Source: Mastigias papua | Lineage: Eukaryota > Cnidaria > Scyphozoa > Rhizostomeae > Mastigiidae | Assembly (NCBI GenBank): GCA_964019165.1 | Contig: OZ025273.1 | Location: 14,676,714-14,740,713, forward strand | DNA: 64,000 nucleotides | Direction of reading: 5' to 3' | Part shown: piece after piece, positions 54,020-64,000 of the stretch | Layout of the letters: every line of letters begins with the position of its first letter | How positions within the stretch are numbered: position 1 is the stretch's first letter | Position numbers and translations under genes: made by a program | The notes under the pieces: generated by a model | Told to the model about the DNA's origin: nothing | Database searches by the model: none | The model's input: the letters and a program-made list of their open reading frames with translations, nothing else

Positions 54020-57000
54020 TGATTTTATACATGCTAAAGTCAATGTAGAAATATGCTTAGATTATGTTTTAAAGCTATGAGACACGTACTTATAGTGATT
54101 GTAGGCCTTGCATAGTATTGTCAGTTTTGCCACATCTAAAGCACTTGAAAGCTGAATATAGTGTACAAATACAGACTTACGCTACCTTGAGTAGGAGACA
54201 TTGGCTAAACTATTGGCATCGGTGCAAGCATAGATGTAAAAGACGTTTCATGCATGACATTGACGCACTTCCACTCAAATTCAATCATACAACAGTATAT
54301 GCACACATTGCGATTGCTTGTTATAGGCCTAACTACGTATGTGTTCAATGTCTGACAATACAGCAATGACCGCTGATCTGATGGTCATATGATATTATAA
54401 ATGCTAAAGTCAATGTAGAAATATGCTTAGATTATGTTTTAAAGCTATGAGACACGTACTTATAGTGATTGTAGGCCTTGCATAGTATTGTCAGTTTTGC
54501 CACATCTAAAGCACTTGAAAGCTGAATATAGTGTACAAATACAGACTTACGCTACCTTCAGTAGGAGACATTGGCTAAACTATTGGCATCGGTGCAAGCA
54601 TAGATGTAAAAGACGTTTCATGCATGACATTGACGCACTTCCACTCAAATTCAATCATACAACAGTATATGCACACATTGCGATTGCTTGTTATAGGCCT
54701 AACTACGTATGTGTGCAATGTCTGACAATACAGCAATGACCGCTGATCTGATGGTCATATGATATTATAAATGCTAAAGTCAATGTAGAAATATGCTTAG
54801 ATTATGTTTTAAAGCTATGACACACGTACTTATAGTGAATGTAGGCCTTGCATAGTATTGTCAGTTTTGCCACATCTAAAGCACTTGAAAGCTGTATATA
54901 GTGTAAAAACACAGACTAAGGCTAATTTGAGTAGGAAACATTGGCTAAACTACTGGCATCGGTGCAAGCATAGATGTAAAAGACGTTTAATGCATGACAT
55001 TGACGTACTTCCACTCAAAATTCAATCTTACAACAGTTTATGCACACATTGTGATTGCTTTTTATAGGCCTAACTACGTATGTGTGCAAAGTCTGACAAT
55101 ACAGCAATGACCGCTGATCTGATGGTCATATGATATTATAAATGTAAAGTCAATGTAGAAATATGCTTAGATTATGTTTTAAAGCTATGAGACACGTACT
55201 TATAGTGATTGTAGGCCTTGCATAGTATTGTCAGTTTTGCCACATCTAAAGCACTTGAAAGCTGAATATAGTGTACAAATACAGACTTACGCTACCTTGA
55301 GTAGGAGACATTGGCTAAACTATTGGCATCGGTGCAAGCATAGATGTAAAAGACGTTTCATGCATGACATTGACGCACTTCCACTCAAATTCAATCATAC
55401 AACAGTATATGCACACATTGCGATTGCTTGTTATAGGCCTAACTACGTATGTGTGCAATGTCTGACAATACAGCAATGACCGCTGATCTGATGGTCATAT
55501 GATATTATAAATGCTAAAGTCAATGTAGAAATATGCTTAGATTATGTTTTAAAGCTATGAGACACGTACTTATAGTGATTGTAGGCCTTGCATAGTATTG
55601 TCAGTTTTGCCACATCTAAAGCACTTGAAAGCTGAATATAGTGTACAAATACAGACTTACGCTACCTTGAGTAGGAGACATTGGCTAAACTATTGGCATC
55701 GGTGCAAGCATAGATGTAAAAGACGTTTCATGCATGACATTGACGCACTTCCACTCAAATTCAATCATACAACAGTATATGCACACATTGCGATTGCTTG
55801 TTATAGGCCTAACTACGTATGTGTGCAATGTCTGACAATACAGCAATGACCGCTGATCTGATGGTCATATGATATTATAAATGCTAAAGTCAATGTAGAA
55901 ATATGCTTAGATTATGTTTTAAAGCTATGACACACGTACTTATAGTGAATGTAGGCCTTGCATAGTATTGTCAGTTTTGCCACATCTAAAGCACTTGAAA
56001 GCTGTATATAGTGTAAACACACAGACTAAGGCTAATTTGAGTAGGAAACATTGGCTAAACTACTGGCATCGGTGCAAGCATAGATGTAAAAGACGTTTAA
56101 TGCATGACATTGACGTACTTCCACTCAAAATTCAATCTTACAACAGTTTATGCACACATTGTGATTGCTTTTTATAGGCCTAACTACGTATGTGTGCAAA
56201 ATCTGACAATACAGCAATGACCGCTGATCTGATGGTCATATGATATTATAAATGTAAAGTCAATGTAGACATATGCTTAGATTATGTTTTAAAGCTATGA
56301 CACACGGACTTATAGTGATTGTAGGCCTTGCATAGTATTGTCAGTTTTGCACATCTAAAGCACTTGAAAGCTGTATATAGTGTTCAAACACAGACGTAGG
56401 CTACTTTGAGTAGGAGACATTGGCTAAACTACTGGCATCGGTGCAAGCATAGATGTAAAAGACGTTTCATGCAAGACATTGACGCACTTCCACTCAAATT
56501 CAATCATACAACAGTATATGCACACATTGCGATTGCTTGTTATAGGCCTAACTACGTATGTGTGCAATGTCTGACAATACAGCAATGACCGCTGATCTGA
56601 TGGTCATATGATATTATAAATGCTAAAGTCAATGTAGAAATATGCTTAGATTATGTTTTAAAGCTATGAGACACGTACTTATAGTGATTGTAGGCCTTGC
56701 ATAGTATTGTCAGTTTTGCCACATCTAAAGCACTTGAAAGCTGAATATAGTGTACAAATACAGACTTACGCTACCTTGAGTAGGAGACATTGGCTAAACT
56801 ATTGGCATCGATGCAAGCATAGATGTAAAAGACGTTTCATGCAAGACATTGACGCACTTCCACTCAAATTCAATCATACAACAGTATATGCACACTTTGC
56901 GATTGCTTGTTATAGGCCTAACTACGTATGTGTGCAATGTCTGACAATACAGCAATGACCGCTGATCTGATGGTCATATGATATTATAAATGCTAAAGTC

Positions 57001-57349
57001 AATGTAGAAATATGCTTAGATTATGTTTTAAAGCTATGACACACGTACTTATAGTGAATGTAGGCCTTGCATAGTATTGTCAGTTTTGCCACATCTAAAG
57101 CACTTGAAAGCTGTATATAGTGTAAAAACACAGACTAAGGCTAATTTGAGTAGGAAACATTGGCTAAACTACTGGCATCGGTGCAAGCATAGATGTAAAA
57201 GACGTTTAATGCATGACATTGACGTACTTCCACTCAAAATTCAATCTTACAACAGTTTATGCACACATTGCGATTGCTTTTTATAGGCCTAACTACGTAT
57301 GTGTGCAAAGTCTGACAATACAGCAATGACCGCTGATCTGATGGTCATA
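54020..57349. repeat. m147-m155: trimeric higher-order repeat, three copies (~1,110 bp)
   Basis: The pattern is X-X-Y three times: m147-m148-m149, m150-m151-m152, m153-m154-m155. X copies carry GCTGAATATAG, GTACAAATACAG, ACGCTACCTT, TATTGGCATCGG and GCCTAACTACG. Y copies (m149, m152, m155) carry AATTTGAG, TTTAATG and the extra A in CTCAAAATTCAATCTTAC, and are 371 bp long. The monomer after each Y copy lacks one base near its start (ATGTAAAGTC). m153 differs from the other X copies (GTTCAAACACAGACG) and has a second deletion (TTTTGCACATC), making it 368 bp. This is the only three-copy trimer in the window. Confidence 0.92.
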
Positions 57350-60300
57350 TGATATTATAAATGTAAAGTCAATGTAGAAATATGCTTAGATTATGTTTTA
57401 AAGCTATGACACACGTACTTATAGTGATTGTAGGCCTTGCATAGTATTGTCAGTTTTGCCACATCTAAAGCACTTGAAAGCTGTAAATAGTGTACAAACA
57501 CAGACTTAGGCTTCTTTGAGTAGGAAACATTGGCTAAACTACTGGCATCGGTGCAAGCATAGATGTAAAAGACGTTTCATGCATGAAATTGACGTATGTC
57601 CACTCAAATTCAATCATACAACAGTATATGCACACATTGTGATTGCTTGTTGTAGGCCGAAATACGTATGGGTGCAAAGTCAGACAATACAGCAATGACC
57701 AGTGAGCTGATTGTCATATCATATTATAAATGCTAGATTCACTGTAGAAATATGCTTAGATTATGTTTTGGAGCTATGACACACGTACTTAAAGTGATTG
57801 TAGGCCTTGCATAGTATTGTCAGTTTTGCCACATCTAAAGCACTCTAAATCTGTATATAGTGGAAAAACGCAGACTAAGGCTAATTTGAGTAGGAAACAT
57901 TGGCTAAACTATTGGGATCGGTTCAAGCATAGATGTGAAAGACGTGTCATGCATGACATTGACGCACTTGCACTCAAATTCACTCATACAACAGTATATG
58001 CACACATTGCGATTGCTTGTTATAGGCCTAACTACGTATGTGTGCAAAGTCTGACAATACAGCAATGACCACTGATCTGATGGTCATATGATATTATAAA
58101 TGCTAGATTCACTGTAGAAATATGCTTAGATTATGTTTTGGTGCTAAGACACACGTACGTATAGTGATTGTAGGCCTTGCATGGTATTGTCAGTTTTGCC
58201 ACATCTAAAGCACCTTAAAGCTGTATATAGTGTAAAAACACAGACTTAGGCTAATTTGAGTAGGAAGCATTGGCTAAACTACTGGCACCGGTGCAAGCAT
58301 AGATGTAAAAGACGTTTCATGCATGACATTGACGTACTTCCACTCAAATTCAATCATACAAAAGTATATGCACACATTGTGATTACTTGTGACTGGCATA
58401 AATACGTATGTGTGCAAAGTCTGACAATACAGCAATGACCACTGATCTGATGGTCATATGATATTATAAATGTAAAGTCAATGTAGAAATATGCTTAGAT
58501 TATGTTTTAAAGCTATGACACACGTACTTATAGTGATTGTAGGCCTTGCATAGTATTCTCAGTTTTGCCACATCTAAAGCACTTGAAAGCTGTATATAGA
58601 GTACAAACACAGACTTAGGCTACTTTGAGTAGTAGACATTGGCTAAACTACTGGCATCGGTGCAAGCATAGATGTAAAAGACGTTTCATGCATGACATTG
58701 ACGTACTTCCACTCAAAGTCAATCATACAACAGTATATGCACATATTGTGATTGCTTGTTTTAGGCCTAAATACGTATGTGTGCAAAGTCTGACAATACA
58801 GCAATGACCACTGATCTGATGGTCATATGATATTATAAATGCTAGATTCACTGTAGAAATATGCTTAGATTATGTTTTGGAGCTATGATACACGTACTTA
58901 AAGTGATTGTAGGCCTTGCATAGTAATGTCAGTTTTGCCACATCTAAAGCACTTTCAAGCTGTATATAGTGTAAAAACACAGACTTAGGCTAATTTGAGT
59001 AGGAAACATTGGCTAAACTACTGGCATCGGTGCAAGCATAGATGTAAACGACGTTTCATGCATGACATTGACGTACTTCCTCTCAAATTCAATCATACAA
59101 CAGTATATGCACATATTGTCATTGCTTGTTGTAGGCCTAAATACGTATGTGTGCAAAGTCTGACAATACAGCAATGACCACTGATCTGATGGTCATATGA
59201 TATTATAAATGCTAGATTCACTGTAGAAATATGCTTAGATTATGTTTTGGAGCTATCATACACGTACTTAAAGTGATTGCAGGCCTTGCATAGTATTGTC
59301 AGTTTTGCCACATCTAAAGCACTCTAAATCTGTATATAGTGGAAAAACGCAGACTAAGGCTAATTTGAGTAGGAAACATTGGCTAAACTATTGGGATCGG
59401 TTCAAGCATAGATGTAAAAGACGTTTAATGCATGACATTGACGTACTTCCACTCAAATTCAATCATACAACAGTATATGCACACATTGCGATTGCTTGTT
59501 ATAGGCCTAACTACGTATGTGTGCAAAGTCTGACAATACAGCAATGACCGCTGATCTGATGGTCATATGATATTATAAATGCTAAAGTCAATGTAGAAAT
59601 ATGCTTAGATTATGTTTTGGAGCTATGACACACGTACTTATAGTGATTGTAGGCCTTGCATAGTATTGTCAGTTTTGCCACATCTAAAGCACGTGAAAGA
59701 TGTATATAGTGTACAAACACAGACTTACGCTACCTTGAGTAGGAGACATTGGCTAAACTACTGGCATCGGTGCAAGCATAGATGTAAAAGACGTTTCATG
59801 CATGACATTGACGTACTTCCACTCAAATTCAATCATACAACAGTATATGCACACATTGTGATTGCTTGTTGTAGGCCTAAATACGTATGTGTGCAAAGTC
59901 TGACAATACAGCAATGACCACTGATCTGATAGTCATATGATATTATAAATGCTAGATTCACTGTAGAAATATGCTTAGATTATGTTTTAAAGCTATGACA
60001 CACGTACTTATAGTGATTGTAGGCCTTGCATAGTATTGTCAGTTTTGCCACATCTAAAGCACGTGAAAGATGTATATAGTGTACAAACACAGACTTAGGC
60101 TAATTTGAGTAGGAGACATTGGCTAAACTACTGGCATCGGTGGAAGCATAGATGTAAAAGACGTTTCATGCATGACATTGACGTACTTCCACTCAAATTC
60201 AATCATACAACAGTATATGCACACATTGCTATTGCTTGGTGTAGGCCTATATACGTATGTGTGCAAAGTCTGACAATACAGCAATGACCACTGATCTGAT

Positions 60301-60677
60301 GGTCATATGATATTATAAATGCTAGATTCACTGTAGAAATATGCTTAGATTATGTTTTGGAGCTATGACACACGTACTTAAAGTGATTGTAGGCCTTGCA
60401 TAGTATTGTCAGTTTTGCCACATCTAAAGCACTCTAAATCTGTATATAGTGGAAAAACGCAGACTAAGGCTAATTTGAGTAGGAAACATTGGCTAAACTA
60501 TTGGGATCGGTTCAAGCATAGATGTGAAAGACGTGTCATGCATGACATTGACGCACTTGCACTCAAATTCACTCATACAACAGTATATGCACACATTGCG
60601 ATTGCTTGTTATAGGCCTAACTACGTATGTGTGCAAAGTCTGACAATACAGCAATGACCGCTGATCTGATGGTCATA
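57350..60677. repeat. m156-m164: diverged right-hand monomers, copies 6-7 units apart
   Basis: m156 (369 bp) matches m130 in CTGTAAATAG/GGCTTCTTTGAG. m157 and m164 share GTGGAAAAACGCAG, ATTGGGATCGGTTC, GTGAAAGACGTGTC and TTCACTCATAC (7 monomers apart). m158 begins with the m129 head (GTGCTAAGACAC, GCATGGTATTG). m159 is 369 bp (ATGTAAAGTC). m160 has GTAAACGACG with CTTCCTCTC, shared with the tail of m166. m161 has GCTATCATAC with TTGCAGGCC, shared with m167. m162 and m163 share GCACGTGAAAGATG. Confidence 0.86.
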
Positions 60678-63600
60678 TGATATTATAAATACTAAAGTCA
60701 ATGTAGAAATATGCTTAGATTATGTTTTAAAGCTATGACACACGTACTTATAGTGATTGTAGGCCTTGCATAGTATTGTCAGTTTTGCCACATGTACAGC
60801 ACTTGACAGCTGTATATAGTGGACAAACACAGACTTAGGCTAATTTGAGTAGGAGACATTGGCTAAACTACTGGCATCGGTGCAAGCATAGATGTAAAAG
60901 ACGTTTCATGCATGACATTGACGTACTTCTACTCAAATTCAATCATACAACAGTAGATGCACACATTGTGATTGCTTATGACTGGCCTAAATACGTATGT
61001 GTGCAAAGTCTGACAATACAGCAATGACCACTGATCTGATGGTCATATGATATTATAACTGCTAGATTCACTGTAGAAATATGCTTAGATTATGTTTTGG
61101 AGCTATGACACACGTACTTATAGTGATTGTATTCCTTGCATAGTACTGTCGGTTTCGCAACATGTAAAGCACTTTAAAGCTATTTATAGTGGAAAAACAC
61201 AGACTTAGGCTAATTTGAGTAGGAGACATTGGCTAAACTACTGGCATCGGTGCAAGCATAGATGTAAACGACGTTTCATGCATGACATTGACGTACTTCC
61301 TCTCAAATTCAATCATACAACAGTATATGCACATATTGTCATTGCTTGTTGTAGGCCTAAATACGTATGTGTGCAAAGTCTGACAATACAGCAATGACCA
61401 CTGATCTGATGGTCATATGATATTGTAAATGCTAGATTCACTGTAGAAATATGCTTAGATTATGTTTTGGAGCTATCATACACGTACTTAAAGTGATTGC
61501 AGGCCTTGCATAGTATTGTCAGTTTTGCCACATCTAAAGCACTCTAAATCTGTATATAGTGGAAAAACGCAGACTAAGGCTAATTTGAGTAGGAAACATT
61601 GGCTAAACTATTGGGATCGGTTCAAGCATAGATGTAAAAGACGTTTAATGAATGACATTGACGTACTTCCACTCAAATTCAATCATACAACAGTATATGC
61701 ACACATTGCGATTGCTTGTTATAGGCCTAACTACGTATGTGTGCAAAGTCTGACAATACAGCAATGACCGCTGATCTGATGGTCATATGATATTATAAAT
61801 GCTAAAGTCAATGTAGAAATATGCTTAGATTATGTTTTGGAGCTATGACACACGTACTTATAGTGATTGTAGGCCTTGCATAGTATTGTCAGTTTTGCCA
61901 CATCTAAAGCACGTGAAAGATGTATATAGTGTACAAACACAGACTTAGGCTAATTTGAGTAGGAGACATTGGCTAAACTACTGGCATCGGTGCAAGCATA
62001 GATGTAAAAGACGTTTCATGCATGACATTGACGTACTTCCACTCAAATTCAATCATACAACAGTATATGCACACATTGTGATTGCTTGTTGTAGGCCTAA
62101 ATACGTATGTGTGCAAAGTCTGACAATACAGCAATGACCACTGATCTGATGGTCATATGATATTATAAATGTAAAGTCAATGTAGAAAAATGCTTAGATT
62201 ATGTTTTAAAGCTATGACACACGTACTTATAGTGATTGTAGGCCTTGCATAGTATTGTCAGTTTTGCCACATCTAAAGCACTTGAAAGCTGTATATAGTG
62301 TACAAACACAGACTTAGGCTACTTTGAGTAGGAGACATTGGCTAAACTACTGGCATCGGTGCAAGCATAGATGTAAAAGACGTTTCATGCATGACATTGA
62401 CGTACTTCCACTCAAATTCAATCATACAACAGTATATGCACATATTGTGATTGCTTGTTTTAGGCCTAAATACGTATGTGTGCAAAGTCTGACAATACAG
62501 CAATGACCACTGATCTGATGGTCATATGATATTATAAATGCTAGATTCACTGTAGAAATATGCTTAGATTATGTTTTGGAGCTATGATACACGTACTTAA
62601 AGTGATTGTAGGCCTTGCATAGTATTGTCAGTTTTGCCACATGTAAATCACTTTCAAGCTGTATATAGTGTAAAAACACAGACTTAGGCTAATTTGAGTA
62701 GGAAACATTGGCTAAACTACTGGCACCGGTGCAAGCATAGATGTAAAAGACGTTTAATGCATGACATTGACGTACTTCCACTCAAATTCAATCATACAAC
62801 AGTATATGCACACATTGTGAGTGCTTGTTGTAGGCCTAAATACGTATGTGTGCAAAGTCAGACAATACAGCAATGACCACTGATCTGATGGTCATATGAT
62901 ATTATAAATGCTAGATTCACTGTAGAAATATGCTTAGATTATGTTTTGGAGCTAAGACACACGTACGTATAGTGATTGTAGGCCTTGCATGGTATTGTCA
63001 CTTTTGCCACATCTAAAGCACCTTAAAGCTGTATATAGTGTAACAACACAGACTAAGGCAAATTTGAGTAGGAAACATTCGCTAAACTACTGGCATTGGT
63101 GCAATCATAGATGTAGAAGACGTTTAATGCATGACATTGACGCACTTCCACTCAAAGTCAATCATACGACAGTATATGCACACATTGTGATTGCTTGTTG
63201 TAGGCCTAAATACGTATGTGTGCAAAGTCTGACAATACAGCAATGACCACTGAACTGATGGTCATATGATATTATAAATGCTAGATTCACTGTAGAAATA
63301 TGCTTAGATTATGTTTTGGAGCTATGACACACGTACTTATAGTGATTGTATTCCTTGCATAATACTGTCGGTTTCGCAACATGTAAAGCACTTTAAAGCT
63401 ATTTATAGTGGAAAAACACAGACTTAGGCTAATTTGAGTAGGAGACATTGGCTAAACTACTGGCATCGGTGCAAGCCTAGATGTAAACCACGTTTCATGC
63501 ATGACATTGACGTACTTCCTCTCAAATTCAATCATACAACAGTATATGCACATATTGTGATTGCTTGTTGTAGGCCTAAATACGTATGTGTGCAAAGTCT

Positions 63601-64000
63601 GACAATACAGCAATGACCACTGATCTGATGGTCATAAGATATTATAACTGCTAGATTCACTGTAGAAATATGCTTAGATTATGTTTTGGAGCTATGATAC
63701 ACGTACTTAAAGTGATTGTAGGCCTTGCATAGTATTGTCAGTTTTGCCACACGTAAAGCACTCTCAAGCTGTATATAGTGTAAAAACACAGACTTAGGCT
63801 AATTTGAGTAGGAAACATTGGCTAAACTACTGGCACCGCTGCAAGCATAGATGTAAAAGACGTTTAATGCATGACATTGACGTACTTCCACTCAAATTCA
63901 ATCATACAACAGTATATGCACACATTGTGATTGCTTGTTGTAGGCCTAAATACGTATGTGTGCAAAGTCAGACAATACAGCAATGACCAGTGATCTGATG
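60678..64000. repeat. m165-m173: diverged right-hand monomers to the window edge
   Basis: m166 tail, m167 and m168 repeat m160 tail, m161 and m162 at +2,220. m166 (61048) and m172 (63267) share a rare set (GTATTCCTTGC, CTGTCGGTTTCGCAAC, GCTATTTATAG), again about 2,219 bp apart, so a 6-monomer spacing runs through this region. m169 (369 bp) is like m159. m171 (62897) repeats m129 with almost all of its private changes, 42 monomers away. m170 and m173 share a GGCACCG centre and a GTCAGACAAT tail. m173 is cut by the window end after 364 bases, so the array continues beyond it. Confidence 0.87.

Larger units (their letters stand above)
1..64000. repeat. Tandem satellite array, ~370-bp monomer, ~173 copies
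   Basis: The same 370-base sequence recurs head to tail in one orientation from the first base to the last. Landmarks such as TATTATAAATG, AATATGCTTAGATTATG, TAAATACGTATG and ACAGCAATGACC return every 370 bases, at 1+370k up to about 50.6 kb and then with slips of one base. Neighbouring copies differ by point substitutions at recurring diagnostic positions. No interruption, inversion or foreign insert was seen. The first monomer has 136 G+C of 370. This is the structure of eukaryotic satellite DNA in constitutive heterochromatin. I cannot say from sequence whether it is centromeric or which species it comes from, and I do not match it to a named satellite family. Long arrays are prone to assembly error, so copy number should be treated as that of this assembly. 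Confidence 0.99.

Noticed and set aside
1..64000. CRISPR array
   Set aside because: The repeat unit is 370 bp with no short repeat/unique spacer alternation; the whole unit is repeated.
1..64000. CENP-B box (TTCG....A..CGGG core)
   Set aside because: No match to the core was seen in the consensus or in the variants scanned by eye. The nearest CG-containing site, GGCATCGGTGC, does not fit.
1..64000. Transposon or retroelement insertion within the array
   Set aside because: The 370-bp landmarks continue without a gap. The largest departures from register are single bases, so there is no room for an insert.
1..64000. A novel multi-gene system such as defence or secretion
   Set aside because: No non-satellite sequence is present to encode one. 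The interest of the window lies in the repeat organisation.

Overview
The whole 64,000-base window is one uninterrupted tandem satellite array. It is a head-to-tail, single-orientation run of about 173 copies (172 complete plus 364 bases of the last) of a roughly 370-bp, AT-rich monomer. Every base falls inside a monomer. I see no unique-sequence gene, RNA gene, transposon, CRISPR array, origin or spacer. Counting the first monomer by hand gives 136 G+C in 370 (about 37%) and 5 CpG where base composition predicts about 12.4 (ratio about 0.40). A homogeneous array of this length, a period near two nucleosome repeats and CpG depletion all point to eukaryotic heterochromatin (centromeric, pericentromeric or subtelomeric), probably in a genome that methylates cytosine. 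The sequence alone does not tell me the species or the chromosomal position.

Monomers are numbered m1 (1-370), m2 (371-740) and so on. The 370-bp register is exact to about 50.6 kb. After that, single-base insertions and deletions give 371-, 369- and 368-bp monomers and a net slip of -4 bases by the end. Monomers differ at a limited set of diagnostic positions, so copies can be matched by shared variants. Matching shows a patchwork of local higher-order repeats (HORs), not one array-wide HOR. There is a 14-monomer (5,180-bp) unit with a nested 5-monomer duplication at 2.6-10.4 kb. A 5-monomer unit lies at 12.6-16.3 kb and dimers at 19.2-20.7 kb. A 9-monomer unit spans 23.7-28.9 kb, with more dimers at 29.2-30.7, 31.1-32.6 and 38.9-40.3 kb. 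Trimers occur at 35.2-37.4 kb, a loose 6-mer at 46.6-50.3 kb, a 6-mer spacing at 50.7-54.4 kb, trimers in three copies at 54.0-57.3 kb, and 6/7-monomer spacings to the end.

From about 50.7 kb rightwards the array changes subfamily. New linked variants appear (for example TTTTAAAGC for TTTTGGAGC, and TAAAGTCAATG for TAGATTCACTG), together with all of the indels. A few monomers of this right-hand type sit inside the left-hand region (m115, m129, m130). Related monomers also recur 10-15 kb apart.

A 101-codon open frame appears in about 55 monomers. I treat it as a by-product of amplification and not a gene: about two thirds of copies break it, always at the same few variant sites, 370 is not a multiple of 3, and no start context or regulatory framing is visible. 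The main observations worth following are the HOR patchwork, the subfamily boundary, signs that the 370-bp unit is itself an old dimer of two halves of about 185 bp, and a short hairpin at every monomer junction.
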